32,457 bases of DNA, from NCBI RefSeq assembly GCF_005889735.1, contig NZ_VCKY01000121.1:1-32457 (forward strand). Reading direction: 5' to 3'. The position numbers were made by a program, and so were the translations under genes. Origin of the DNA: Nonomuraea turkmeniaca. GTDB taxonomy: Bacteria > Actinomycetota > Actinomycetes > Streptosporangiales > Streptosporangiaceae. This document shows positions 1 to 9,706 of this stretch, piece by piece (positions within the stretch are counted from its first letter, which is position 1; the number at the start of each line of letters is the position of its first letter). Below the pieces are notes generated by a model. That model was not told the origin of the DNA. It worked only from the letters and a program-made list of their open reading frames with translations, and ran no database searches.

Positions 1-576
1 GGGCTGGGGAGCACGGCTGAAAAAGGGCCTCAGGAAATCAGCAGAGATCACTTCCACGGTGTCGGACTCCCACACCAGGCGCTCGGCCTGGTTGGTGCCG
101 TACGGCGGCTCGACGCCCCACAGGTGGATGCGCACGCCGTACGCCTGCGCCGCCTCTACCGCCGGAACCATGTCCTCATCGCCTGCCAGCAGGATGGTGT
201 CGGTGACCGCATGATGTCTCGCCAGGGCCTCCAGATCGCTCCTGATCTGCGCGTCCACGCCTTTCTGCTGGCCCCGGGCGTTCAGGTTGCCAAGCCGCAC
301 CTTCACCCAAGGGAGCTGGGCGATGACCCGCTGGTCGACGGTCGGCACGCGGTCACGAGCTGCGTCATACCAATAGATCCGCAGAAGTTCGCCAGAAATA
401 CGTGCCTCTGCATGTTTCTGTAGGCTCTGGATGAGCTCATCGGCGGCCACCCGATATTCCTTGCGCTCCTTGGCGCCGAGCAGCACTTCGCCTGCCGCCG
501 CATACAGATAACCGACATCCACTAGGACGGCGTACTTGGCTGCCACAGGATGCGGCATGAGGTCTGGGATGGCCAT
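1..576 (-). CDS. NYN domain (LabA/DUF88-like) putative ribonuclease, 3' end beyond window
   Basis: The 192 codons seen start at ATG 576 and stay open to the window edge, so the C-terminus is missing. The protein reads as a NYN (PIN-like) domain: an early acidic strand with VDVGYLY at residues 19-25 (Asp20), KGVDAQIRSDL near 106-114 (Asp108) and AGDEDMVPAV at 131-140 (Asp133/Asp135). These match the usual metal-binding aspartates of NYN nucleases, so RNA cleavage is the family expectation; the substrate is unknown. A GGAGG ribosome site lies just before the ATG. Codon choice is less G/C-ending than in the neighbours (CCA, CTA, GAT, TAT, GCA and ATT are frequent), which may mean later acquisition. 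A C-terminal OST-HTH or other domain could lie outside the window. Confidence 0.85.
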   Translation of the reverse strand, partial: MAIPDLMPHPVAAKYAVLVDVGYLYAAAGEVLLGAKERKEYRVAADELIQSLQKHAEARISGELLRIYWYDAARDRVPTVDQRVIAQLPWVKVRLGNLNARGQQKGVDAQIRSDLEALARHHAVTDTILLAGDEDMVPAVEAAQAYGVRIHLWGVEPPYGTNQAERLVWESDTVEVISADFLRPFFSRAPQP

Positions 577-605
577 GTCGTCCTCCAGGCCGCGGTGTTA
601 GTTGA

Positions 606-687
606 TCGGCCGACTATATACGCCTACTTTCTCTAGATAGTCCCAACTCCCGGCGAGCTTGACACCCGTTTCTCAGGATCTATCTAG
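606..687. promoter_or_regulatory. Upstream region of the NYN gene with 8-bp inverted half-sites
   Basis: On minus, TATAGT (613-618) is a TANNNT -10 box about 37 nt before the NYN start. The octamer CTAGATAG (633-640) is repeated inverted as CTATCTAG (680-687), 39 nt apart. This could be a two-half-site operator or a hairpin. The distal half covers the pccE stop codon, so it may also serve as an end signal for the carboxylase transcript. Confidence 0.35.
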
Positions 688-893
688 GGTAGGGCGCTCA
701 TCCGCCATGCCGACTTCCCGGGAAGGACAGGCTTACGCATACCTCTGGCTGGGTTTCGCCATGTTTGCCGACGGGGTTCGGGAGGCGTCTCCGGCTCTGT
801 GTGCGAGCTCTGTCGTGTGGCGAGTGCGGTCACCAACGCGGCGATCTCCTCGGGCGTGGCGTCGCCCCGGACAATACGCAGATAGGGCGTCAT
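684..893 (-). CDS. pccE: Acyl-CoA carboxylase epsilon subunit
   Basis: This encodes a 69-residue protein. Its N-terminus (LRIVRGDATPEEIAAL) is the hallmark of actinobacterial acyl-CoA carboxylase epsilon subunits: a short strand followed by the DATPEE helix. The tail is basic and rich in proline and tryptophan, as is usual for these poorly structured proteins. Epsilon subunits bind the alpha-beta holoenzyme and raise its activity. The ATG overlaps the pccB stop (ATGA), so translation is almost certainly coupled to pccB. The stop is at 684-686. The identification rests on the motif plus its position directly after the beta subunit; no other function fits. Confidence 0.88.
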   Translation of the reverse strand: MTPYLRIVRGDATPEEIAALVTALATRQSSHTEPETPPEPRRQTWRNPARGMRKPVLPGKSAWRMSALP

Positions 894-2482
894 AGCGGGA
901 TGTTCCCATGCTTCTTCGGCGGGAGCGTCGCCCGCTTGTTCCGCAGCGCGCGTAGCGCCCTGACGACCTGGGCGCGGGTTTCGGACGGCCGGATCACCGA
1001 GTCCACGTAGCCGCGCTCGGCCGCGATGTAGGGGTTGGCCAGTGTGTCCTCGTACTCGGTGACGAGCCTGGCCCGCTCGGCGTCCGGGTTCGCGGCCGCG
1101 GCCAGCTCGCGCCGGTAAAGAATGTTGACCGCACCCTGTGCCCCCATGACCGCGATCTGCGCGGTGGGCCAGGCCAGGTTGACGTCCGCGCCGAGGTGCT
1201 TGGAGCCCATGACGTCGTACGCGCCGCCGTACGCCTTCCTGGTGATCACCGTGATCAGCGGCACGGTGGCCTCGGCGTAGGCGTAGAGGAGCTTGGCGCC
1301 GCGCCGGATGATTCCGTTCCATTCCTGATCGGTGCCGGGCAGGAAACCCGGTACATCAACGAAAGTCAGGATAGGAATATTAAAAGCATCACATGTTCGA
1401 ATAAATCTCGCGGCCTTCTCGGATGCGTTGATATCCAGACATCCGGCGAAATGCATGGGCTGGTTCGCGACCACCCCGACCGGCTGGCCGTCCAACCGGC
1501 CGTACCCGACGACGATGTTCGGGGCGAACAATGCGTGCACTTCCAGGAACTCTCCGTCGTCGAGCACCCGCTCGATCACCTGACGCATGTCGTACGGCTG
1601 GTTCGCCGAGTCCGGGATCACCTCGTCCAGCTCGGGATCCGCGTCCAGGTCCGTGGCGGCCTCGAAGGCCGGCGCCTCGTCGAGGTTGTTCGACGGCAGG
1701 TACGACAGCAGCGCCTTGACGTAGTCGAGCGCGTCCTCCTCGTCCGTGGCCTGGTAGTGGGCCACGCCCGACTTCGTGTTGTGCGTGTGGGCCCCGCCGA
1801 GCTCCTCGAACGTGACCTCCTCGCCCGTCACCGTCTTGATCACGTCCGGACCGGTGATGAACATCTGAGACGTCTGATCCACCATCACGACGAAGTCGGT
1901 CAGCGCGGGGGAGTAGACGTGCCCGCCCGCCGCGGCGCCCATGATGAGCGAGATCTGCGGGATGACGCCGGACGCGTGCACGTTGCGCTTGAAGATCTCC
2001 GCGTAGAGGCCGAGCGCGACCACACCCTCCTGGATGCGCGCGCCGCCGCCCTCGTTGATCCCGATGATCGGGCAGCCGGTCTTGAGTGCCAGGTCCAGCA
2101 CCTTGACGATCTTCTCGCCGTACACCTCGCCGAGCGAGCCGCCGAACACGGTCACGTCCTGCGAGAACACGCACACCTGGCGCCCGTCGACGGTGCCGTG
2201 CCCGGTGATCACCCCATCGCCGTACGGCCGCCGCCTCTCCAGCCCGAACATCGTGGACCGGTGCCTGGCGAACTCGTCGAACTCCACGAACGAGCCCTCG
2301 TCCAGCAGCGTGAGCACCCGCTCCCTGGCCGTCATCTTGCCCTTGGCGTGCTGCTTCTCCACCGCCGCCGCGGACCCGGCGTGCACGGCCTCGTCGAGGC
2401 GCCGCTCGAGGTCAGCGATCTTCCCAGCAGTCGTATGGATGTCCGGCTGATCCGGCGTGGAGTCCGCAGCTGCTGTGCTCAT
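890..2482 (-). CDS. pccB: Acyl-CoA (propionyl-CoA) carboxylase beta / carboxyltransferase subunit
   Basis: A 530-residue carboxyltransferase that moves CO2 from carboxybiotin to an acyl-CoA. The crotonase-fold oxyanion segments are clear: EGGGARIQEG and AAAGGHVYSPAL in the N-half, RKAYGGAYDVMGSKH and the QGAVNILYR loop in the C-half. In Streptomyces and Mycobacterium homologues an Asp at the YDVMGSK position favours propionyl-CoA; Asp is present here at about residue 423, so a propionyl-CoA carboxylase (methylmalonyl-CoA supply) is favoured. The biotin-carrying alpha subunit is not in the window. ATG 2482 was chosen because homologous sequence begins just after it and a GAGGAG/GGTGA segment precedes it. 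The start lies at the edge of a repeat shared with the fdhF leader. Codons from 1352 to 1408 are oddly A/T-ending. Confidence 0.95.
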   Translation of the reverse strand: MSTAAADSTPDQPDIHTTAGKIADLERRLDEAVHAGSAAAVEKQHAKGKMTARERVLTLLDEGSFVEFDEFARHRSTMFGLERRRPYGDGVITGHGTVDGRQVCVFSQDVTVFGGSLGEVYGEKIVKVLDLALKTGCPIIGINEGGGARIQEGVVALGLYAEIFKRNVHASGVIPQISLIMGAAAGGHVYSPALTDFVVMVDQTSQMFITGPDVIKTVTGEEVTFEELGGAHTHNTKSGVAHYQATDEEDALDYVKALLSYLPSNNLDEAPAFEAATDLDADPELDEVIPDSANQPYDMRQVIERVLDDGEFLEVHALFAPNIVVGYGRLDGQPVGVVANQPMHFAGCLDINASEKAARFIRTCDAFNIPILTFVDVPGFLPGTDQEWNGIIRRGAKLLYAYAEATVPLITVITRKAYGGAYDVMGSKHLGADVNLAWPTAQIAVMGAQGAVNILYRRELAAAANPDAERARLVTEYEDTLANPYIAAERGYVDSVIRPSETRAQVVRALRALRNKRATLPPKKHGNIPL

Positions 2483-2602
2483 TGGTCGTTCACCACTCCT
2501 CATTCGCTCCGCGGAGTGCCTCCTCCGTCGGCGCTCCACTCCGCTTCGCGACGCACCCCGTCCAATTGCTCGCTCCGCTCGCGGGGCGTCGGGTTCACTC
2601 CG
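2480..2602 (-). repeat. Dispersed 5'-leader element, copy A (before pccB)
   Basis: About 123 nt ending at the pccB start codon. It matches 11902-12025 (before fdhF) in the same orientation, with roughly ten substitutions and one gap; bases 2556-2596 are identical over 41 nt. It holds an imperfect inverted repeat (arms 2549-2560 and 2582-2591), the palindrome CTCCGCGGAG (2507-2516) and, on the coding strand, purine-rich GGAGGAGG- and GAGGAG-type segments next to the start. It lies within the likely 5' untranslated leader. A TANNNT -10 candidate (TAGCCT on minus, 2614-2619) lies just upstream of it. Confidence 0.85.
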
Positions 2603-2630
2603 CCATGCGCGCAAGGCTAGTCCTTCCTCA

Positions 2631-2636
2631 TAGATT
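2631..2636 (+). promoter_or_regulatory. -10 box for the ABC exporter genes, leaderless geometry
   Basis: TAGATT fits TANNNT and ends 6 nt before ATG 2643, placing the transcript start at or next to the start codon. No Shine-Dalgarno sequence lies before the ATG, consistent with a leaderless mRNA. No convincing -35 is visible. Confidence 0.4.
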
Positions 2637-2642
2637 GGTTCC

Positions 2643-3419
2643 ATGACGGATGCCGTTCGGACCCATGGCTTGTTCAAGCGGTACGGACAGCAGGTCGCGG
2701 TCGCGGGAGTCGATCTCGTCGTGCCCGCCGGCAGCTTCGCGGGCCTGGTAGGGCCCAACGGCGCCGGCAAGACGACAACGCTCAGCATGATCACCGGGCT
2801 GCTCCGGCCGGACGGAGGGTCGGCCGAGGTGGACGGGTTCCACGTGTGGCGCGATCCCGTCGAGGTCAAGGCCCGCATCGGAGTGCTGCCCGAAGGGCTG
2901 CGGCTGTTCGAGCGGCTGTCGGGGCGCGAGCTGCTGCTCTACGCCGGGCGGCTGCGCGGCATCCCCAAGAGCGAGGTGGAGCAGCGGGCGAGTGAGCTGC
3001 TGGCCGTGATGGACCTGGCCGGCGCCGCCGACAAGCTCGTCGTCGACTACTCCACCGGCATGCGTAAGAAGATCGGCCTGGCGGCCGCGTTATTGCACAA
3101 CCCGTCGGTGTTGTTCCTGGACGAGCCGTTCGAGGGCGTCGATCCGGTCAGCGCCAACACGCTCACCGAGGTGCTCCAGCGCTTCACCGCGTCCGGCTCG
3201 ACCGTCATCTTCTCCAGCCACGTGATGGACCTGGTCGAGCGGCTGTGCGACTGGGTGTCGGTGATGAGCGCCGGCCACATCGTGGCGCAGGGGCCGCTGG
3301 AGGACGTCCGCGGCGGCCGCAGCCTCAACCAGGCGTTCCTGGACCTGGTCGGCGGCTCCGCCCAAGGACGCGAGGCGGGGCTGACCTGGCTGGGCGCCAA
3401 GGCCAAGGAGACCCCGTGA
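2643..3419 (+). CDS. ABC transporter ATP-binding protein
   Basis: A 258-residue ABC ATPase. The Walker A motif GPNGAGKTT lies near residues 37-45. The signature helix has the ABC-2 exporter form YSTGMRKKIGLA, and Walker B is VLFLDEP followed by FEGVD. The switch histidine is in the SSHVMD segment. It would power the membrane protein encoded immediately downstream, whose GTG overlaps this stop codon. Domain order and signature resemble two-component ABC-2 exporters of drug, lipid or peptide type, but nothing in the sequence fixes the cargo. The gene is divergent from pccB across the repeated leader element. Confidence 0.93.
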   Translation: MTDAVRTHGLFKRYGQQVAVAGVDLVVPAGSFAGLVGPNGAGKTTTLSMITGLLRPDGGSAEVDGFHVWRDPVEVKARIGVLPEGLRLFERLSGRELLLYAGRLRGIPKSEVEQRASELLAVMDLAGAADKLVVDYSTGMRKKIGLAAALLHNPSVLFLDEPFEGVDPVSANTLTEVLQRFTASGSTVIFSSHVMDLVERLCDWVSVMSAGHIVAQGPLEDVRGGRSLNQAFLDLVGGSAQGREAGLTWLGAKAKETP

Positions 3420-4999
3420 GCCCTCTGAGCCACGTGAACACAGTGGTGCTCTTCGCGCGGCTGAAGCTCCGGCTGATGGCCGGCAACCTGCGCGGCGACC
3501 TCCAGCGCAAGCTCGGCTTCATCTTCACCCTCGTCATGGCCACCGGCCTGGCCGCGCTCGGCTTCTTCCTGATGAGCCTGCTCCGGCTGGCGCCCCCCGA
3601 CATCGCGAGCTCGCTCGTGATCGTGGCGTTCGCGTTCTTCCTGTTCGCCTGGATGATCGTGCCGCTGCTGGCGTTCGGCCTGGACGACACGCTCGACCCG
3701 GCCAAGCTGTCGTTGTTCCCGCTGCGTACGCGCACGCTGGCGGTCGGCATGTTCACCGCGTCCGTGACCGGCGTCTGGCCGGCCGCGATGCTGATCGTCA
3801 CGTTCGGCGCGCTGATCGCGCTGCCCGCGAACGCGGGAGGCGTGCTGCTCGGTGTGCCGGCCGTGCTGCTGCAGTTCGCGCTCTGCGTGGTGACGTCGCG
3901 GTTGATCACCACGTCGCTGTCCAGCGCGCTGCGTACCCGGCGCGGCCGTGACGTGCTGGCCGTGGCCGCCCTGCTCGTGGTGGTGCTCGCGCAACTGCCG
4001 AACCTGGTGATGAACCGCAACCTCGGTGATCCCGAGGCGATGTTGCACCAGATGGCCGCCCTGCTCAGGTGGACGCCGCCCGGCATGGCCGCGCACGCGA
4101 TCGCCGACGGCGGCCTGATCGGGCTGGCCGAGCTCTCGTTCCTGGCGCTGCTCGTGGTGGCGCTCGGCTGGTTGTGGATCAAGGCGCTGAGCCGTGCCCT
4201 GATCACGCCGGACGTCTCCACCCAGGCGGCCTCCGTACGCAGGGAGACGGGCTTGGTGGACCGGATCCTGCCCGACGGGCCGCTGGCCGCGATCGTCACC
4301 AAGGAGCTGAAGTACATCAGGCGCGAGCCGAGGTTCCGCGTGGGCTGGTTCAGCGCCGTCGTGGTCACGCTCGTGTTGTCGTTCTCGCTGAGCGGCTCGG
4401 CGGAGGGCCCGCCGGGGCAGGGCCAGCCGATCGTGATCGCCACCGTGGGCGCCCTGATGATCGCGTTGCAGTCCGGCAACACGTTCGGCATCGACGGCCG
4501 TTCCTTGTGGATGAACGCCGTGACGTTCGGCTCCGAGCGCAGCCTGGCCGGCGATCTCGCCGGGCGCCACCTGGCCAACGCGCTGGTCGCGGTGCCGCTG
4601 CTGGCCGTGATCGCGGTCGGCGCCGGCCTGTTCGCCGGCCATCCCGGGGCGATCCTGCCGGCGATGCTGGCCGCCTGGGGCGCGCTCGGGATCGGCCTCG
4701 GCGTCGGCGCCGTGACCAGCGTCGTGCTGCCTTACTCCGTGCCCGAGCGGATGAACGCCTTCAGCGGCGCCGCTCCTGGGCAGGGCGGGCAGGCGTTCGC
4801 CTCCTCCATCGGCGCGATGCTCGGGATCACGTTGCTTGCGCTGCCGTTCGTGGTGCCCATCGTGTTGGGATTCGTGTGGGTCTGCGTGGTCGCGCCGTTC
4901 TACGGGCTGCTGGCCGAAGTGCTCGGCAGGCGGCTGGCCGCCAGGATCGGCTTCGCCCGCATGCCCGAGCTGGTAGGGGCCGTGTCGAAGGCCTCCTGA
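3416..4999 (+). CDS. ABC transporter membrane (permease) protein
   Basis: A 527-residue very hydrophobic protein starting at GTG 3416, which overlaps the TGA of the ATPase gene (GTGA). It has about ten to twelve predicted membrane helices, the first near residues 38-57 (LGFIFTLVMATGLAALGFFL). A cytoplasmic loop with KELKYIRREPRFR in the middle is typical of large ABC-2 type exporters, where this loop contacts the ATPase. The early LFARLKLRLM segment is an amphipathic lead-in helix. With the preceding gene it should form an exporter with two ATPases and two permeases. The cargo is unknown. The DasR-like palindrome and ppc promoter begin directly after its stop. Confidence 0.88.
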   Translation: MSPLSHVNTVVLFARLKLRLMAGNLRGDLQRKLGFIFTLVMATGLAALGFFLMSLLRLAPPDIASSLVIVAFAFFLFAWMIVPLLAFGLDDTLDPAKLSLFPLRTRTLAVGMFTASVTGVWPAAMLIVTFGALIALPANAGGVLLGVPAVLLQFALCVVTSRLITTSLSSALRTRRGRDVLAVAALLVVVLAQLPNLVMNRNLGDPEAMLHQMAALLRWTPPGMAAHAIADGGLIGLAELSFLALLVVALGWLWIKALSRALITPDVSTQAASVRRETGLVDRILPDGPLAAIVTKELKYIRREPRFRVGWFSAVVVTLVLSFSLSGSAEGPPGQGQPIVIATVGALMIALQSGNTFGIDGRSLWMNAVTFGSERSLAGDLAGRHLANALVAVPLLAVIAVGAGLFAGHPGAILPAMLAAWGALGIGLGVGAVTSVVLPYSVPERMNAFSGAAPGQGGQAFASSIGAMLGITLLALPFVVPIVLGFVWVCVVAPFYGLLAEVLGRRLAARIGFARMPELVGAVSKAS

Positions 5000-5067
5000 G
5001 GAATGGTCTAGTCCAATTGGTGAGACCGGTCTACGGGCACTTCGGGCGACTAGATACGCTTCGAGAC
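5000..5067 (+). promoter_or_regulatory. ppc promoter with DasR-like palindrome and second operator-like palindrome
   Basis: TGGTCTAGTCCA (5004-5015) differs by one base from the core TGGTCTAGACCA bound by the GntR-family regulator DasR in streptomycetes. AGACCGGTCT (5023-5032) is a perfect 10-bp palindrome. TACGCT (5055-5060) fits TANNNT and ends 7 nt before ATG 5068, which suggests a leaderless start. The sites lie upstream of the -10, where a repressor or activator could act. Confidence 0.45.
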
Positions 5068-7689
<2,622 letters not shown>

Positions 7690-7700
7690 GCTGTGTCCAT

Positions 7701-7719
7701 GGCCTCACTGCGTGAGGCC
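7701..7719. terminator. Hairpin between convergent ppc and epoxide hydrolase
   Basis: GGCCTCAC and GTGAGGCC form a perfect 8-bp stem with a 3-nt loop. It lies 12 nt after the ppc stop and covers the epoxide hydrolase stop codon, so it could end transcription from both sides. There is no U-tract, as is common in actinobacteria. Confidence 0.55.
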
Positions 7720-8805
7720 GGCACTCCCTCGCTGGCGGAGGCCGTTGAAGAAGGCGATGACGTCGGAGGTGAGCGCCTCGGTCGCGGTGTGCGCGGTGTA
7801 GTGGCCGTGCGCCGGGGCCGGGAGCGTTCGCCAGCTGACGATGTTGGAGTGGTCGCGGTCGGCGAAGCGGCGTATGGACTTGAAGTCGCCCTCGCCCATC
7901 GCCAGCGCCGTCGGCACGGTCGTGGGCTCCTTGGGCTGCTCGGCGCGGGCGTTCTCCCAGTACAGGCGGATCGCGGAGCCGGCGGTCCCGGTGAACCAGT
8001 AGATCGCCGCGTTGGTCAGCACGAAGTCGTCGTCCAGGTCGTCGTCGAGGAGTTGCGCCAGCCATCCGAGCAGGCCGGCGGGGGAGTCGGCGATGGCGTG
8101 GGCCAGCGTCTGCGGCTGCTGCGACTGCAGCACGTTGAAGGCGCCCTTCTCCTTCCAGAACCACTCCAGCACGGCCAGCCCCGCCTGCTCCTCCTCGCTC
8201 AGCTCCGCGAACTCGGCGGGGTCGCCCGAGGGGAACGAGAACAGCTGCGTGACGTGCACGCCCACGACGTGTTCCGAGTCCACGCGGCCGATCTCGGGCG
8301 AGATCATCGAGCCGGCGTCGTTGCCGACCGCGCCGTAACGCTCGTAGCCCAGCCGGGCCATCAGCTCGGCCCACGCGCGGGCGATGCGGAGGTTGTTCCA
8401 GCCCAGCTCCTTGGTAGGGCCGGAGAAGCCGTAGCCGGGCAGCGACGGGATGACGAGGTGGAAGTGGCGCCTCAGCGGCTCGATGGCGTTGAGGTATTCG
8501 GCGATCGAGCCGGGCCAGCCGTGGGTGAGGACCAGCGGCAGGGCGTCGGGGTTGTCGCTGCGTACGTGGATGAAGTGGATGTTCTGCCCGTCTATCTCCG
8601 TGGTGAACTGCGGGTACGCGTTGAGCCTGGCCTCCTGCGCCCGCCAGTCGAAGCCGTCGCGCCAGTAGCCGACCAGGCGCTTGACCCGCTCGACGGCCAC
8701 ACCCTGGTCAGCGCCGGCGATCTCGTCGGTGAAGCGGGTCATGGCGAGGCGGGTCTGGAGGTCGTCGAGGTCGTCCTGGGGGATCTCGATGCGGAAGGGA
8801 GTCAT
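7705..8805 (-). CDS. Epoxide hydrolase (alpha/beta hydrolase, EHN-domain type)
   Basis: A 366-residue protein with the epoxide hydrolase N-terminal cap (residues ~1-90), then an alpha/beta hydrolase core. HGWPGS (95-100) supplies the oxyanion hole, and Asp163 in GNDAGS sits at the nucleophile elbow (more often GGDWGS in the family). A C-terminal His in the AHGHYTA segment should complete the catalytic set. It would open epoxides to diols; the natural substrate is unknown and may be a xenobiotic or a lipid epoxide. No signal peptide is seen. A GAGAGGA ribosome site precedes the ATG. It has its own upstream palindromes, so it is probably not simply the tail of the fdhF-fdhD operon. Confidence 0.9.
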   Translation of the reverse strand: MTPFRIEIPQDDLDDLQTRLAMTRFTDEIAGADQGVAVERVKRLVGYWRDGFDWRAQEARLNAYPQFTTEIDGQNIHFIHVRSDNPDALPLVLTHGWPGSIAEYLNAIEPLRRHFHLVIPSLPGYGFSGPTKELGWNNLRIARAWAELMARLGYERYGAVGNDAGSMISPEIGRVDSEHVVGVHVTQLFSFPSGDPAEFAELSEEEQAGLAVLEWFWKEKGAFNVLQSQQPQTLAHAIADSPAGLLGWLAQLLDDDLDDDFVLTNAAIYWFTGTAGSAIRLYWENARAEQPKEPTTVPTALAMGEGDFKSIRRFADRDHSNIVSWRTLPAPAHGHYTAHTATEALTSDVIAFFNGLRQRGSAGLTQ

Positions 8806-8818
8806 GGCGCATCCTCTC

Positions 8819-8867
8819 GGAACGGTTGATTCTGTTCCAAGAATAGCAGAACGGAATGCTTCATTCC
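8819..8867. promoter_or_regulatory. Palindromes between fdhD and epoxide hydrolase
   Basis: GGAATG-CTT-CATTCC (8853-8867) is a perfect 6-3-6 palindrome overlapping the fdhD stop. GGAAC (8819-8823) and GTTCC (8834-8838) form a second inverted pair near the epoxide hydrolase start. They share the GGAA/TTCC half-site, which suggests an operator for the hydrolase gene. The first could alternatively be an fdhD end hairpin. Confidence 0.35.
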
Positions 8868-9706
8868 ATAGTCTGGACGCGCTTCTTGTCCGCGTACACG
8901 TTGCAGCGCTCGCCGCGCAGGAAGCCCACCAGCGTCATGCCGAACTCCTTGGCCAGGTCCACGGCCAGCGACGACGGCGCCGACACCGCGCACACCGCCG
9001 GGATGCCGGCCGCGAGGGCCTTCTGCATGATCTCGTAGCTGGCCCGGCCGCTGACCACGAGCACGTGCCCGGCCAGCGGCAGCCTGTCGGCCAGCGCGGC
9101 CCAGCCGACCAGCTTGTCCACCGCGTTGTGCCGCCCCACGTCCTCGCGCAGCGCCAACAGCGTGCCGTCGGCCGAGAACAGCCCTGCCGCGTGCAGCCCG
9201 CCGGTCTTGCCGAACACGCCCTGGGCGCGGCGGAGCGCGTCCGGCAGCCCGTACAGGATCTCGGGGATGAGCCGCAGCGTGTCCTCGGGGATCGGCACGC
9301 AGCGGTCGCGGAGCGTGTCGAGGCTGGCCGAGCCGCAGACGCCGCACGCGCTGGAGGTGAGGAAGTGCCGGTCCAGCGCGGGCAGGTCGGGGATGGGGCC
9401 GCGCAGGCGGACGGTGACCGTGTTGTAGCGCGCCTCCGGCGGGAGGTCTTCGTCGGTGCAGTACGCGATGGCCGCGACGTCACCGGACCGCACGAGCCCC
9501 TCGCCGTGCAGGAACCCGGCGGCCAGCTCGAAGTCGTGGCCCGGCGTGCGCATGGTGATGGCGACGGTCTTGCGGCTGCCGTCCGGCGCGGTGAGCCGGA
9601 TCTCCAGCGGCTCCTCCGTGGCCAGGTCGTCACGGCGGTCCCTGGCGACGGACCCGTTGAACTCCCGGATCCTGGTGCGGGTGGTGGGGCCCGGTCGCGC
9701 CTTCAC
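8861..9706 (-). CDS. fdhD: Formate dehydrogenase accessory sulfurtransferase FdhD
   Basis: A 281-residue protein whose GTG start overlaps the TGA of the upstream oxidoreductase gene (GTGA). FdhD passes sulfur from the IscS desulfurase to the molybdenum cofactor so that formate-dehydrogenase-type enzymes become active. The sulfur-carrying CGVCG motif (Cys121, Cys124) is present, as are the conserved early EEPLEIRL, the TPGHDFELAAGFL segment, LREDVGRHNAVDKL and the SGRASYEIMQKA loop. Length is typical. No later ATG could give an intact protein, so the overlapping GTG is the start. Coupling to the oxidoreductase gene says which enzyme it serves. Confidence 0.96.
   Translation of the reverse strand: MKARPGPTTRTRIREFNGSVARDRRDDLATEEPLEIRLTAPDGSRKTVAITMRTPGHDFELAAGFLHGEGLVRSGDVAAIAYCTDEDLPPEARYNTVTVRLRGPIPDLPALDRHFLTSSACGVCGSASLDTLRDRCVPIPEDTLRLIPEILYGLPDALRRAQGVFGKTGGLHAAGLFSADGTLLALREDVGRHNAVDKLVGWAALADRLPLAGHVLVVSGRASYEIMQKALAAGIPAVCAVSAPSSLAVDLAKEFGMTLVGFLRGERCNVYADKKRVQTME

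Noticed and set aside
659..690. TTGACA with TATCTA 16 nt on, a plus-strand promoter
   Set aside because: No plus-strand gene follows for 2 kb; the sequence overlaps the pccE end and an inverted repeat. An antisense RNA is possible, but nothing else supports it.
1196..2620. Long plus-strand open frame opposite pccB
   Set aside because: It is the mirror of a well-conserved carboxyltransferase gene in high-GC DNA; its product is a low-complexity Arg/Val/His-rich string.
3047..4642. Long minus-strand open frame opposite the ABC genes
   Set aside because: Composition is typical of antisense to hydrophobic coding sequence; the plus-strand genes carry all motifs.
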